From NCBI RefSeq assembly GCF_000615905.1, contig NZ_BAMN01000003.1, forward strand, positions 1-64,000: DNA of 64,000 nucleotides, in the 5' to 3' direction. Positions 19,914-29,408 of the stretch are shown one piece after another; position 1 is the first letter of the stretch, and each line of letters begins with the position of its first letter. The position numbers and the translations under genes are program-made. The DNA is from Companilactobacillus nodensis DSM 19682 = JCM 14932 = NBRC 107160 (GTDB lineage Bacteria; Bacillota; Bacilli; Lactobacillales; Lactobacillaceae). The notes under the pieces were generated by a model. The model was given only the letters and a program-made list of their open reading frames with translations, made no database searches and was not told the origin of the DNA.

Positions 19914-21653
19914 TTAGAGACCTTGGTCCATTTTGTATAGTTCATTAAAATGCTTATTTGTCTGATATAACTCATGTGGTGAACCTTGCATTTCGATCTC
20001 TTCAGAATTCATGAAGATAACGTGATCGACGTGATCGATTCCTTGCAAGTGGTGAGTTACCCAGATAATTGTTTTGTCATGTAGAACGCTGAAGAAGGTC
20101 GTTAGTAGGTCATTCTCTGTGATAGGGTCCAGTCCGACGGTTGGTTCGTCTAATAGCACGACAGGAGCATCCTGCAGCAAGATACGAGCTAGGGCTAGAC
20201 GTTCCTGTTCACCACCAGAGAAGTTGGAACCATTTTCGCCAACGAGTGTCTCGTACTTGTCAGGTAAGGATTCAACTAAGTTCTTTAACCCAACTTTTTC
20301 CAGAGCGGATTTTACTTCGGAATCACTCTTATTTTCGTTACCAAGACGGACATTATTCATGATGCTGGTGTTGAATAAGAATGGCTTCTGGTTCAAGACT
20401 GAGAAAATCTGTTCACGGTGTTCTTGGATCTCTTGCACATTGTGACCATTAACTTTGATGGTACCTTTTTGAGGAGTTAAGTCTCCTAGAATCAATTGAA
20501 GAATCGTTGTTTTACCAATACCACTAGGTCCTAGTAATGCGACTTTTTGTCCTTTTTTGATTTCTTGTGAAAAATTCTTGATCAGAATGGGTGAGTCAGC
20601 GTCGTATTCGAAGTCGATGTTATTGATCTCAATATCTGAGAAGTCAGCAGGATCGAGTTCGACTTGTTTGGGAAGATTATTCTCGACGGGTTTCAAGGTA
20701 TTCAAACGCAAGATCGAGTCACGATATTCAGGCCATTCTTCGTATCCTTGACTGACAGGAATAAATGTCTCAGATAGTGGGAATAGGCAGAGGACTACGG
20801 CGGAAACAAAGTTAGCTTGTTCTTGACCATCTGTCATTGTCAGGTTAGTGAAGATTATGAAGCAAATAGCGATTCCGGCAAAAATCAATTGTAAGAATAA
20901 GTCACGATTTCTACGGAATGACTTAGATTTGTTTTTTGAAGTATTTAGTTCAGAAATATTTTTCGCGGATAGGTTCTTGAAGTCATCCTTACGACCTGAG
21001 ATGATCCAGTCGTCGGCACCTAAGATGTTGTCAGTAAGGTTTGTATATAAATCCGCTTTGATTTGCTTTTGACGCTCACGTCTGGCGCTTTCGATAGCAA
21101 CGGATGCGAGGGGAACGATTAAGACTTCGATTGCCAGCAATAGGAATACGAAGAAGCCGAAGGCAGGGTTGTAGATTCCTAATACTAATGAGCCAATGAT
21201 CGTTAGTAAGTAAGAAATAACTGTTGGGAAGACAGTTCTGAGATACAAATTCTGTAAGTGACTGATGTCTTCTGATAAGAGTCCCATGATATCACCAGTC
21301 TTGTGGTGCTCATTTAAGAAGGCTGCGTCACTTTCCAAAGTTGTATAGAGACGGGTTCTCAAGTTAGAAGTTACTCGTAGGACCCAATTGTGACTTTTGA
21401 GTCGTTCAATATATTTGAAAGTTGGACGTCCGATACCAAAGGCACGAGTCAGTAAAATAGGCACGTAGATCAGTAAAATATTGACAGGGTGTGTTGCGGC
21501 CTTGTCGATCGTATAACCAGATGTAAACATCAAGGCTGAAGCACAAATTGAAGTAACTAGTCCTAATAGTAAGACAGTGATCAAGAGACCTTTGTATTGT
21601 TTAATATATGGTTTGACCCACGTATCGTGTTTGAACGTTTTAAAGAAGTTCAT
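19914..21653 (-). CDS. cydC: Thiol reductant ABC exporter subunit CydC
   Basis: Half-transporter that with CydD exports cysteine/glutathione-type thiols and is required to assemble cytochrome bd. Six-helix membrane domain (1-300) followed by an ABC ATPase with Walker A LLGPSGIGKTT, signature FSGGEQERLALARI and Walker B VVLLDEPTVGLD. It is assigned as CydC rather than CydD because GRPTFKYIERLKSHN and DISHLQNLYLRTVFP match the CydC pattern. ATG at 21653 follows GAGGTG; a GTG three codons earlier is less likely. It overlaps the end of cydD by 14 bp. About 580 residues, intact. Confidence 0.92.
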   Translation of the reverse strand: MNFFKTFKHDTWVKPYIKQYKGLLITVLLLGLVTSICASALMFTSGYTIDKAATHPVNILLIYVPILLTRAFGIGRPTFKYIERLKSHNWVLRVTSNLRTRLYTTLESDAAFLNEHHKTGDIMGLLSEDISHLQNLYLRTVFPTVISYLLTIIGSLVLGIYNPAFGFFVFLLLAIEVLIVPLASVAIESARRERQKQIKADLYTNLTDNILGADDWIISGRKDDFKNLSAKNISELNTSKNKSKSFRRNRDLFLQLIFAGIAICFIIFTNLTMTDGQEQANFVSAVVLCLFPLSETFIPVSQGYEEWPEYRDSILRLNTLKPVENNLPKQVELDPADFSDIEINNIDFEYDADSPILIKNFSQEIKKGQKVALLGPSGIGKTTILQLILGDLTPQKGTIKVNGHNVQEIQEHREQIFSVLNQKPFLFNTSIMNNVRLGNENKSDSEVKSALEKVGLKNLVESLPDKYETLVGENGSNFSGGEQERLALARILLQDAPVVLLDEPTVGLDPITENDLLTTFFSVLHDKTIIWVTHHLQGIDHVDHVIFMNSEEIEMQGSPHELYQTNKHFNELYKMDQGL

Positions 21654-23385
21654 TTTGATCACCTCGCATATTAGAAATTAATTGTTTGTATGCACCGTTA
21701 TGGTTAGATAGCTCGTCAGGTGTACCTTGTTCAGCAATTTGGCCATTATTCATAACGATGACGTAATCCATTTCTTTGATCCAGTGCAATCTGTGGGTTG
21801 CGAAGATCACGAGATGATCCTTGAATAACTCTTTCATTGGTTTCTTCAACGCATATTCAGTTTCAATGTCCAAGTGAGCGGTTGGCTCGTCGAATATCAA
21901 GATATGACGGTCATTAGCCAAAAAGGCACGTGCCAGCATAATACGTTGCTGTTGACCACCAGAGATACCACGTCCGCCTTCTCCAATTATCGTTTGATAA
22001 CCGAGTGATAGACTGTCAATGAAGTCTGTTAGACCGGCCTTTTTGGCGGCCGTTTCAATTTGCTCTTCAGTTGATTCTGGAGCGTAAAAGGCAATGTTCT
22101 CAGCGATTGTTCCAGCGAACAAGTATGGTGATTGTGGTAAGAAGGTCAATTCGTCTTGCCAAGCACGCTGTTTGAAGTGCTTGAGAGATTTACCATTAAC
22201 CGTTATAACGCCTTTATCAGGTGTTAAGAAGCCACCTAAAGCACGAATCAGAGTTGTTTTACCAGAACCAGACTTACCGATCACACCAATATTTGTGTAA
22301 CCAGAGAGTTTGAGTTGGTCTATATCCAAACTGGAATCGGCGTTGCTCTGGTCACGCGTGTAGTTGAAGACTAAGTCTTTGATATTGACTTCTGAGTTTT
22401 TGTCCCAAGTGAAATTGTCCAAAGTGTCTTCTTCGTCAGTATCCTTGAATTCCAGAATCTTAAAGATGGCACTCAAGGCATTTTTACCATTGAGTGTAGC
22501 GTGATAGTCACTTGAAAAATCACGCAGTGGTAAGAAGTATTCTGGAGCCAGTATTAAGGTAACCAGTGCTGGGAATAACGGGAAACTGTTGTTGATCAGT
22601 CCTAGACCTAAGAAGACGGCTAGAATGGCAATACCAAGCGTTGTCAGCCAATCTAAGGCAAAGGTCGATAAGATAGCAATGCGTAGAGTATTCATCGTAC
22701 GGCGACGGTATTCGTCACTGACAGTATAAATATTTTTGGCGTAACGTTTACTCAATCCCAACATCTTGAGTGTTGGCAGACCACGGAGGGCATCCAAGAA
22801 GTGATTGGATAGGATCGTGTATTGGTGATATTGAGCATCGGCCTTAGCTTGAGCTGCCAGGCCTAAGATGATCATGAATAAGATGACCAATGGCACGATA
22901 ACAGTCAAAGTAATTCCTGAAGCTAAGTTTTGCATGTAAATATAGACCAGCAGAACTGGTGGAATGATCGACATGTTCATTAATTTGGTAAAAATAAGTT
23001 TGAAATAGTTCTCAATTAAATCAATTCCGTCTAATGCAGAGGTTACTAAGCTACCAGTACCTTCTGCGGAAATCATTGCAGGTCCCGATGTATATACCTT
23101 ATCAAGCAAACGGGAACGAACTTCTTCTGAAGTGTTTTCTGCATAATTCTCGACGATCTTGTTGTTTATCCAGTTAAAACAATGACGCAAAATAAAGGCT
23201 ACTGCGAAGAATGTCATTGGCTGGATAATAGTTTGCAGTGATTTTTGTTCCCACGAATTTACTAGTGCTTCTGCTAAAAACTTACCTTGGAATAATATAG
23301 CAAATGCTTGCAAGAGGGTTAGTCCTGCAAGCATTATGAATAGTTTCTTTGTTCCTGGTAAGCTGAATAACCGCTTATCAATCAT
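21640..23385 (-). CDS. cydD: Thiol reductant ABC exporter subunit CydD
   Basis: Partner of CydC in the heterodimeric exporter. Membrane domain with six helices, then an ABC ATPase domain: Walker A GVIGKSGSGKTT, signature ISGGQQQRIMLARAF, Walker B ILIFDEPTAHLD, and the H-loop in IFATHRLHW. The start at 23385 (MIDKRLFSLPG) follows GGTGAAA and lies 2 bp after the cydB stop; a longer reading back to 23448 has no ribosome site. About 581 residues, intact. Required, by family knowledge, for insertion of heme into the oxidase encoded just upstream. Confidence 0.92.
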   Translation of the reverse strand: MIDKRLFSLPGTKKLFIMLAGLTLLQAFAILFQGKFLAEALVNSWEQKSLQTIIQPMTFFAVAFILRHCFNWINNKIVENYAENTSEEVRSRLLDKVYTSGPAMISAEGTGSLVTSALDGIDLIENYFKLIFTKLMNMSIIPPVLLVYIYMQNLASGITLTVIVPLVILFMIILGLAAQAKADAQYHQYTILSNHFLDALRGLPTLKMLGLSKRYAKNIYTVSDEYRRRTMNTLRIAILSTFALDWLTTLGIAILAVFLGLGLINNSFPLFPALVTLILAPEYFLPLRDFSSDYHATLNGKNALSAIFKILEFKDTDEEDTLDNFTWDKNSEVNIKDLVFNYTRDQSNADSSLDIDQLKLSGYTNIGVIGKSGSGKTTLIRALGGFLTPDKGVITVNGKSLKHFKQRAWQDELTFLPQSPYLFAGTIAENIAFYAPESTEEQIETAAKKAGLTDFIDSLSLGYQTIIGEGGRGISGGQQQRIMLARAFLANDRHILIFDEPTAHLDIETEYALKKPMKELFKDHLVIFATHRLHWIKEMDYVIVMNNGQIAEQGTPDELSNHNGAYKQLISNMRGDQNELL

Positions 23386-23387
23386 TT

Positions 23388-24401
23388 TTAATATTTCACC
23401 GTGTTTTCTTTTGGATTTATTCTCTTCGTAAAGAGTGTGTATGACCAAATAAAGTAGATAGCTACAATTGGTACCAATATACCAGCAACGATCGTCATGA
23501 TCGTCAATGTGTATTGTGAGTTTGCGGCATCTTTGATCAAGATACTGTGTGCAGGGTTTGTAGCAATCATAACACGTGGGAATAATCCGTTAAAGAGTAG
23601 GACGATAACCATGCTGAGTGACAAGCCACTACCAGCAAAGCTCCAGCCTTCTCTGTCCTTTAGTACTCCGTAGTAGCCAAGGAGTGAGAAGAGGACGATG
23701 AGTAATGTAATTACTAGTGATGAACCAAATCTCTTAGTAAAGAAGTCTGTTTGGAAGAATACCAATACGGCAAAGACCACTTCACCGGCAAATAAGATTG
23801 GGTAGAGAATTTGGTTAAGTTTTCTAGCACGTTCACGCAGCGGACCTTCAACTCTTAATCTGATGAAGTTCAATCCATGAACTAGTGATAGAAGTGTACC
23901 AGCAACTCCTCCGACAACTGATAGCAAGTTAACGACGTCGAAGAACTTAGGGAAGGCATCACCATTAGCGTTCATAGGGATACCTTGAACCATACTGAGA
24001 AGCATTAAGCAAAGTAAGAATGGTGCAAGGAAACTTCCTAAGAAGAAAGTCCACATCCAGATATTCTTACCAGTTTTTGTTTCAGCGTGCTTAACGAATT
24101 CGAATGATACACCACGAAGAATCAAGCCGACTAGAACTAGTAGTAAAACGATGTAATAACCTGAGAACAATGAAGCGTACATAAGTGGCAAGGATGCAAA
24201 CATCGCACCACCAGCTGTAACGAGCCATGTTTCGTTTCCATCCCAGTGAGGTCCGATCGATGTCATAAGAGCTAGACGTTCGTCGAAGTCCTTGGCTAAG
24301 AAACGAGTCGACATACCTACACCGAAGTCAAAGCCTTCAAGAAATAGGAATATCGCGAATAACAATCCGATCAATATAAACCATAAATTAGCGAGTGTCA
24401 T
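23388..24401 (-). CDS. cydB: Cytochrome bd ubiquinol/menaquinol oxidase subunit II
   Basis: Structural partner of CydA in the quinol-oxidising cytochrome bd. The 337-residue protein has about eight to nine membrane helices and the CydB signatures FLEGFDFGVGM, GPHWDGNETWLV and RGVSFEF. Its ATG overlaps the cydA stop by 4 bp, so the two subunits are translationally coupled. It contains no frameshift. Confidence 0.95.
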   Translation of the reverse strand: MTLANLWFILIGLLFAIFLFLEGFDFGVGMSTRFLAKDFDERLALMTSIGPHWDGNETWLVTAGGAMFASLPLMYASLFSGYYIVLLLVLVGLILRGVSFEFVKHAETKTGKNIWMWTFFLGSFLAPFLLCLMLLSMVQGIPMNANGDAFPKFFDVVNLLSVVGGVAGTLLSLVHGLNFIRLRVEGPLRERARKLNQILYPILFAGEVVFAVLVFFQTDFFTKRFGSSLVITLLIVLFSLLGYYGVLKDREGWSFAGSGLSLSMVIVLLFNGLFPRVMIATNPAHSILIKDAANSQYTLTIMTIVAGILVPIVAIYFIWSYTLFTKRINPKENTVKY

Positions 24402-25840
24402 TTTACAAAGGCCTCCTTTGCAAATGGATCAACGTTTTGTTTTGAGTCCTCCATTTCATAATAAGGTCCGTGGTGAAGTGTTTGTCTGCTATACCAGATC
24501 ATAACGCCACCAAGTAATGTAAAGAGCAAGAAGTAGACTATATTACTGAACAATAACGTACCAACGGTTGATGTTGGTGAAACGGCATCAGCAATAGTGA
24601 ATAGTCCATAAACGATCCAAGGGAAACGACCGAATTCAGTAATGAACCAACCAGCTGAATTACCAATAAATGGAACCCAAAGAGTAAGTCCAACGATGAC
24701 CATGAACCATTTCTTGTTTTCGATAGTATCCTTCTTCTTACGTGACCAGATAACGCCGAAGAATGCGACTAACATGATCAATAGATCGATACCAGTCATA
24801 ACTCTGAAACTCCAGAATAGAGTCTTAGGTGGAACGTAGTAATTCATATCCTTACCGAACTGTTTGTCGTATTTAGCATGGAGTTCTTTGTTGATAGTAT
24901 CCATACCTTTTACGGCACCAGATGTTTTGTGATATGTAAGAATACTTAAGACAGTTGGAATTTCAACTTCGTGTGAAGTTGTCTTATCTTTGGCGTTGAT
25001 CAATTCAACGACTGTCCATGGAGCAGGATCCTTGGTATCTTTGTAAATACCTTCAGTAGCGGCGAATTTCATAGGTTGATCCTTGAGCATTTGTTGTGTC
25101 TGAAAATCACCTGCACCGGCTGATAAAATAGCGAAAATTAAACTTGTCCAGAGACCAAAACGTAGCGAAGTCTTGAAGAAATGATTCTCATCTTTCTTCT
25201 TACGCATAAGTCCCCAGGCACTCATACCTGCAATAACAGTACCTGCAGTTAGAATTGCGGCTAAAATAACGTGTGGAAATACTCTCCACAATTGTGGGTT
25301 ACTGATCACAGCACCGAAGTCAGTCAATTGAATACGACCAGTAGTGTTGTTGATCTTGAAGCCTGTAGGATGTTGCATGAAACTGTTAGCAGCTAAGATC
25401 CAAATGGCTGATAACATAGTACCAATAGCTGTCATCCAAATCATAAATGCGTGAACACCTGGCTTGAATCGATCCCAAGTGAACATCCAGATCCCGATGA
25501 AAACAGATTCGATGAAGAATGCCAGTAAAGCTTCAATGGCTAGTGGAGCACCGAATACATCACCCATGAATCGTGAGTATTCAGACCAGTTCATACCAAA
25601 CTGGAATTCTTGAATAATACCAGTAACAATACCAACGGCAAAACTCAAAAGAAAAATCTTTCCCCAGAACTTTGCCATATCTAGATATACCTTGTCTTTT
25701 TTAACCGCGTAAATAGTCTCCATAACAGCAACCAAAACGCCCATTCCTATAGAGAAGGGAACAAAGAAGAAATGGAACACAGTTGTCATAGCAAACTGAA
25801 AACGAGCTAAAGAGACAATGCTTAAACCAATATCTAACAT
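24398..25840 (-). CDS. cydA: Cytochrome bd ubiquinol/menaquinol oxidase subunit I
   Basis: Heme-bearing subunit that oxidises quinol and reduces oxygen to water. Heme ligands are visible: the N-terminal histidine in FHFFFVPFSIGMG (about residue 23), the histidine in RVFPHVILAAI (about 189) and the methionine of FWSFRVMTG. The quinol-binding Q loop is the short form; the conserved GRFPWIVYGL is present. 480 residues, about nine helices. AAGGAGG precedes the start. The bd oxidase is the terminal enzyme of the chain formed with ndh, menA and hepT. Heme synthesis genes are not in the window, so activity may need external heme, as in other lactobacilli. Confidence 0.96.
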   Translation of the reverse strand: MLDIGLSIVSLARFQFAMTTVFHFFFVPFSIGMGVLVAVMETIYAVKKDKVYLDMAKFWGKIFLLSFAVGIVTGIIQEFQFGMNWSEYSRFMGDVFGAPLAIEALLAFFIESVFIGIWMFTWDRFKPGVHAFMIWMTAIGTMLSAIWILAANSFMQHPTGFKINNTTGRIQLTDFGAVISNPQLWRVFPHVILAAILTAGTVIAGMSAWGLMRKKKDENHFFKTSLRFGLWTSLIFAILSAGAGDFQTQQMLKDQPMKFAATEGIYKDTKDPAPWTVVELINAKDKTTSHEVEIPTVLSILTYHKTSGAVKGMDTINKELHAKYDKQFGKDMNYYVPPKTLFWSFRVMTGIDLLIMLVAFFGVIWSRKKKDTIENKKWFMVIVGLTLWVPFIGNSAGWFITEFGRFPWIVYGLFTIADAVSPTSTVGTLLFSNIVYFLLFTLLGGVMIWYSRQTLHHGPYYEMEDSKQNVDPFAKEAFVK

Positions 25841-25943
25841 GGTGATAGCCTCCTTAAGAACAATATTTATATTCCCTTATTTATACACATTTATCATATG
25901 ATTACTTAGTGAAATAATCAACAATAAGCCCTTACATTTTTAA

Positions 25944-25982
25944 TAAAAAAAATCCCAAGTCAAGAAAATTGACTTGGGATTT
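25944..25982 (-). terminator. Terminator of the N/Q-rich protein gene
   Basis: A 13-bp perfect stem (AATCCCAAGTCAA and complement) with a 5-base loop, followed on the minus strand by eight Ts. It closes the pdxK-like kinase plus N/Q-rich membrane protein unit. Confidence 0.9.
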
Positions 25983-25995
25983 AAATACTCAATTT

Positions 25996-27105
25996 TTATC
26001 TACGACTACGACTTTGTGATGGATCGTAGTTTGAGAATCCATAGGAACCGTTCGAGCCATTATTGTTACTTGGATACTGATTTTGTTGCGGATTCTGTGG
26101 CTGATTACCAAATTGATTATTATTCATTTGATTGTTTGGAGCCGGAGTTCCAAACTGGTTATTTTGATTATTATTATTGAATTGATTTCCACCAAATTGT
26201 CCGTTGTTGTTTGGAGCTGGATAATTTGTCTGTTGACGTTGTTGTGGGAATTGTTGACTGAGACTTTGGTGATTATTCATATTGTTATGAGGGTTAAACT
26301 GTCCAGATGGTAGTTGTCTTTGATTCTGCATTTGATTTTGACCATATGGGTTTTGTGGTTGATTCATACCATTCATTTGATTATTAAATTGGTTGTTGTT
26401 TTGACGGTTAAATTGATTGTTAGGTTGAGCCTGTCTAGCACCATATTGATTGTATTGATTATTTTGAGGTGCGGGCTGGAAGTTATTAGGTTGTTGAGGA
26501 TAGCCTTGTTGATTGTTGAACTGGTTATTAGCGGGCTGTTGATATGGATTAGGTTGATTGAATTGTTGTTGCCCCTGTTGTCCATATTGTGGCTGTCCTT
26601 GCATTTGGTTCATGGGTTGTTGTTGGAACTGACCTTGTTGACCAAACTGTTGTTGCGGGTAGCCATTTTGTTGGTCGAAGCCATTGTTTGCATATTCATC
26701 GTTATAACCATTGTCTGGTTCTTCTTCTTCTGCAGGTGCAGGATTCATGATTAAGTCGACAATACTGATGATCAAGACGATGGCACCAATGATAATACCG
26801 ACCCAAGACCAAATAACTAAGAACTTCGTATCTGGTAGGTTGGAATTGAAAAGACCCATTAATCCACCCAAAATCAAAATTACGAAACTTACAGCATCAG
26901 GAACGATGCTATAAGTACGATTTGTCAAAATATAAATAGCCGCTGCAATAATGTAGGTGATGGCTAACAAAATCCCTGCCGCTCCACCAATTGCACCAGT
27001 ACCGACCAAAGCGGCAATGAAGTTTTCAAAGCCAGATTTGATCATCAAAATAATTGATAGAATTAATAATAATGTTCCGGCAGAAATTTTTGTGATTCTT
27101 ACCAT
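25996..27105 (-). CDS. Four-helix membrane protein with a long N/Q-rich, prion-like C-terminal tail
   Basis: No family recognised. Residues 1-120 hold four hydrophobic segments (for example TLLLILSIILMI, AAGILLAITYIIAAAIYIL and WSWVGIIIGAIVLIISIV). After an acidic linker (APAEEEEPDNGYNDEY), residues about 135-369 consist almost wholly of Asn, Gln, Pro, Gly, Tyr and Phe, with short units such as NNQFGNQPQNPQ and QQFGQQGQFQQQP, ending in SQSRSRR. The composition resembles yeast-type prion domains and low-complexity tails that phase-separate. GGAGG precedes the start. It lies 34 bp downstream of the kinase gene. Which side of the membrane the tail faces cannot be settled from sequence; the positively charged end would favour the cytoplasm. 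Confidence 0.8.
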   Translation of the reverse strand: MVRITKISAGTLLLILSIILMIKSGFENFIAALVGTGAIGGAAGILLAITYIIAAAIYILTNRTYSIVPDAVSFVILILGGLMGLFNSNLPDTKFLVIWSWVGIIIGAIVLIISIVDLIMNPAPAEEEEPDNGYNDEYANNGFDQQNGYPQQQFGQQGQFQQQPMNQMQGQPQYGQQGQQQFNQPNPYQQPANNQFNNQQGYPQQPNNFQPAPQNNQYNQYGARQAQPNNQFNRQNNNQFNNQMNGMNQPQNPYGQNQMQNQRQLPSGQFNPHNNMNNHQSLSQQFPQQRQQTNYPAPNNNGQFGGNQFNNNNQNNQFGTPAPNNQMNNNQFGNQPQNPQQNQYPSNNNGSNGSYGFSNYDPSQSRSRR

Positions 27106-27139
27106 GAGTTAACCCTCCGATTCTTTTAGTGCTTAACTC

Positions 27140-27949
27140 TTATTTTACATCATCCTTGACGAAATGGTTAATAGGTCCGTACTTATGACCAACATCAATT
27201 TCATTCTTGATAGCATGATATGTAAATGTCTTAGCAGTTCTGATCGCATCTTCTAAAGTTGCTCCTTTGGCAACTTCAGCAACGATACATGATGAAAGAG
27301 TATCACCAGTACCGTTGATGTGGTCTGTCTTAACGTAAGGTTCTGAGATCCAGAATGAATTGCCATCTTCGAGGAGAATGTAATCTTCAACGTAGTCGAT
27401 CGAATCATCAGCGTGTTCACCCTTGATCATGATATTCTTTGGACCAAGGTCACGAAGCTTGTGAGCAGCTTCAACGATGTCTTCTTGAGTCTTTAGTTCG
27501 ATACCTGAAAGTTTTTGTGCTTCGTAGAAATTTGGTGTAATGAGATCGGCTAAGGGGAATAGTTCGTCGATCAAAGTTTGATAAGCGTCAGCTTCTAGTA
27601 ACATTGCGCCGTGCTTAGTAATAATAACTGGGTCTAATACGAATGTGCCAAATGGTTTATCTTTGATTGCTTCGGCAACTGTATGAATGATTTCGGAATC
27701 AGAAAGCATACCTGTTTTGAAAGCTGAAACTTCAAAGTCGTCTTTGATATCTTTGACCTGACTGTTGATGAAGCTTGAAGGCATGTTGATACTATCGTGG
27801 ATGCCGTATGAATTACCGGCAACTGCAGCAGTTAAAACGGACATACCATAAACACCGCGTGCCATAAAAGTTTTAAGATCAGCTTGTGCTCCGGCGCTAC
27901 CATCAGAGTCGGAACCAGCAATAGTTAATACTTGAACAAATTCGTTCAT
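27140..27949 (-). CDS. PfkB/ThiD-type hydroxymethylpyrimidine or pyridoxal kinase
   Basis: Ribokinase-fold kinase of the ThiD/PdxK group, which phosphorylates hydroxymethylpyrimidine (thiamine) or pyridoxal-type substrates. Visible motifs are TIAGSDSDGSAGAQADLKTF at the N-terminus (substrate binding), DPVIITKHGAMLL, and the anion hole with catalytic aspartate in DHINGTGDTLSS (about residue 210). 269 residues, intact. The start at 27949 follows GGTGGGTG. Sequence alone does not separate ThiD from the PdxK2-type enzymes common in lactobacilli, which NCBI-style annotation often calls bifunctional. Cotranscribed with the N/Q-rich membrane protein, with no obvious functional link. Confidence 0.85.
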   Translation of the reverse strand: MNEFVQVLTIAGSDSDGSAGAQADLKTFMARGVYGMSVLTAAVAGNSYGIHDSINMPSSFINSQVKDIKDDFEVSAFKTGMLSDSEIIHTVAEAIKDKPFGTFVLDPVIITKHGAMLLEADAYQTLIDELFPLADLITPNFYEAQKLSGIELKTQEDIVEAAHKLRDLGPKNIMIKGEHADDSIDYVEDYILLEDGNSFWISEPYVKTDHINGTGDTLSSCIVAEVAKGATLEDAIRTAKTFTYHAIKNEIDVGHKYGPINHFVKDDVK

Positions 27950-28086
27950 AATTTCACCCACCTAGTTTTTTTATAATTTTAACCTTTATCTTAACAGTTA
28001 ACTAAAAAAAGTGACATTGATTTGAAAATTTTCTTGAGGTTTACGCAACGTCATACTTTATACTTCGAATTGTTGGAGGAGAAATC

Positions 28087-28842
28087 ATGGAATATACGAT
28101 TAAGCAATTAGCTGATATAGCAGGCGTTAGCACCCGTACATTGCGCTATTATGATCAAATTGATTTGTTAAAACCTAATTATAATAGTAGAAATAATTAC
28201 AGAATTTATACTGAAAATCGGGTCAATCAGCTGCAAAGGATACTCTTTTACAAGGCCTTGGAGTTTCCTTTGGCAAAGATCCAATCGCTGATGCAAGATG
28301 ACATTTATTCGGAATTATCAGCTTTGAAAGAGCAACAAGAATTGTTGCAGTTAAAAAAGCAGGATATTGATTCTCTTCTAACGATGATCGATAAAACTAT
28401 CAGAGATAAACAAGGAGAATTAACTATGAGTGATACAGAAAAATTTGCAGCGTTTAAGAATGCTAAATTAAAACAAAATGAAGATGAATTTGGTACGGAG
28501 ATCCGTGAAAAGTACGGAGAAGAAACAATTGAAAAATCCAATAAAAAATTCATGAATTTGTCTGAAGAAGATATTAATAAGATGCAGGAGATCGAAAATG
28601 ATATGTTCAATAACCTAACTTTAGTCAAAGCAGATGATTTGGATTCTGTTGCTGCCGAAACTGTTTATGAAGATCATAAAAAATGGCTCAGTTACAGTTG
28701 GCCAAATTATAAAACTGAGGCACATCGAGGATTGGTCGATATGTATTTGGCAGACGATAGATTTGCTAAATACTACAACGATAGAGCTGGGAAGCAAGTT
28801 GTACAACTATTACATGATGTGGTATACCATTACACAAAATAG
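28087..28842 (+). CDS. MerR family regulator with TipAS antibiotic-recognition domain
   Basis: Residues 1-70 form the MerR winged helix (YTIKQLADIAGVSTRTLRYYDQIDLLKP), followed by the dimerisation coiled coil to about residue 115 and a C-terminal TipAS domain (about 120-250: YGEETIEKSNKKFMNLSEED, MYLADDRFAKYYNDRAG). TipAS domains bind thiopeptide and other drugs and activate transcription. A separate internal start at MSDTEKFAAF (about residue 118) could give a free TipAS domain, as happens in the TipA prototype. TTGGAGGAG precedes the first ATG. A GNAT acetyltransferase gene follows after 17 bp and is probably cotranscribed. Confidence 0.9.
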   Translation: MEYTIKQLADIAGVSTRTLRYYDQIDLLKPNYNSRNNYRIYTENRVNQLQRILFYKALEFPLAKIQSLMQDDIYSELSALKEQQELLQLKKQDIDSLLTMIDKTIRDKQGELTMSDTEKFAAFKNAKLKQNEDEFGTEIREKYGEETIEKSNKKFMNLSEEDINKMQEIENDMFNNLTLVKADDLDSVAAETVYEDHKKWLSYSWPNYKTEAHRGLVDMYLADDRFAKYYNDRAGKQVVQLLHDVVYHYTK

Positions 28843-28859
28843 TGTAGGGGATGAACGTC

Positions 28860-29408
28860 GTGACAGACAAGACGAGTTGGCGTGTTGATGATGAGATTGA
28901 GTTAAGAATCGTTAGACCAGATGATGATGAGGCGTTATTCAAACAAGTGGATGCTACTAGAGATCAGTTAGTAGAATATATGCCTTGGGCAGAAGATACT
29001 AAGACAGCCGCAAATGAACGTCGATTCTTGAAGTATTGTCAAAAGAGAATTGCTGCCAAAGCATTGTGGCCAGTGACAATTCTGGTCAATGGTGAAGTTG
29101 CAGGGATGTTTGACTTCCACGACTTTGATCATCCTAATCGTCACTGCTCGATTGGATATTGGTTGGGTAAAGAATTTCAGCATAACGGTGTTATGACTAG
29201 GACAGTTGAAGCAGCTGTGAAGATCGGCTTCAATGAATTGAAGATGCACAAGATAAATATCCTGGCTGAAGTGGAGAATGCTTCCAGTAATGCAGTTGCC
29301 GTCAGATGTGGCTTTCATTTGGATGGTACATTACAGGATCATATTTATTCAGATGGAAAGTTTCATAACGCTAATATCTATTCTTTGGTTAATGAGGCAG
29401 AAAAATAG
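28860..29408 (+). CDS. GNAT acetyltransferase, RimJ/RimL type
   Basis: N-acetyltransferase of the ribosomal-protein-modifying or small-molecule group. The acetyl-CoA-binding region is IGYWLGKEFQHNGVMTR (about residues 100-116), followed by a conserved ENASSNAVAVRCGFHLDGT segment that ends the fold. 182 residues. GTG at 28860 is favoured because TAGGGG lies 9 bases upstream; the ATG at 28851 directly abuts it. Placed behind the TipAS regulator, a role in drug or metabolite acetylation is conceivable but unproven. Confidence 0.85.
   Translation: MTDKTSWRVDDEIELRIVRPDDDEALFKQVDATRDQLVEYMPWAEDTKTAANERRFLKYCQKRIAAKALWPVTILVNGEVAGMFDFHDFDHPNRHCSIGYWLGKEFQHNGVMTRTVEAAVKIGFNELKMHKINILAEVENASSNAVAVRCGFHLDGTLQDHIYSDGKFHNANIYSLVNEAEK

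Noticed and set aside
25974-26754. Long plus-strand open frames rich in Ile and Leu opposite the N/Q-rich protein
   Set aside because: They arise from the reverse complement of Asn and Gln codons (AAT, CAA) and lack ribosome sites; the minus-strand gene has a good start, helices and terminator.
28434-28842. Separate gene for the TipAS domain from the internal ATG
   Set aside because: The frame is continuous with the MerR domain and there is only a moderate internal ribosome site; internal initiation is possible but is noted under the full gene.
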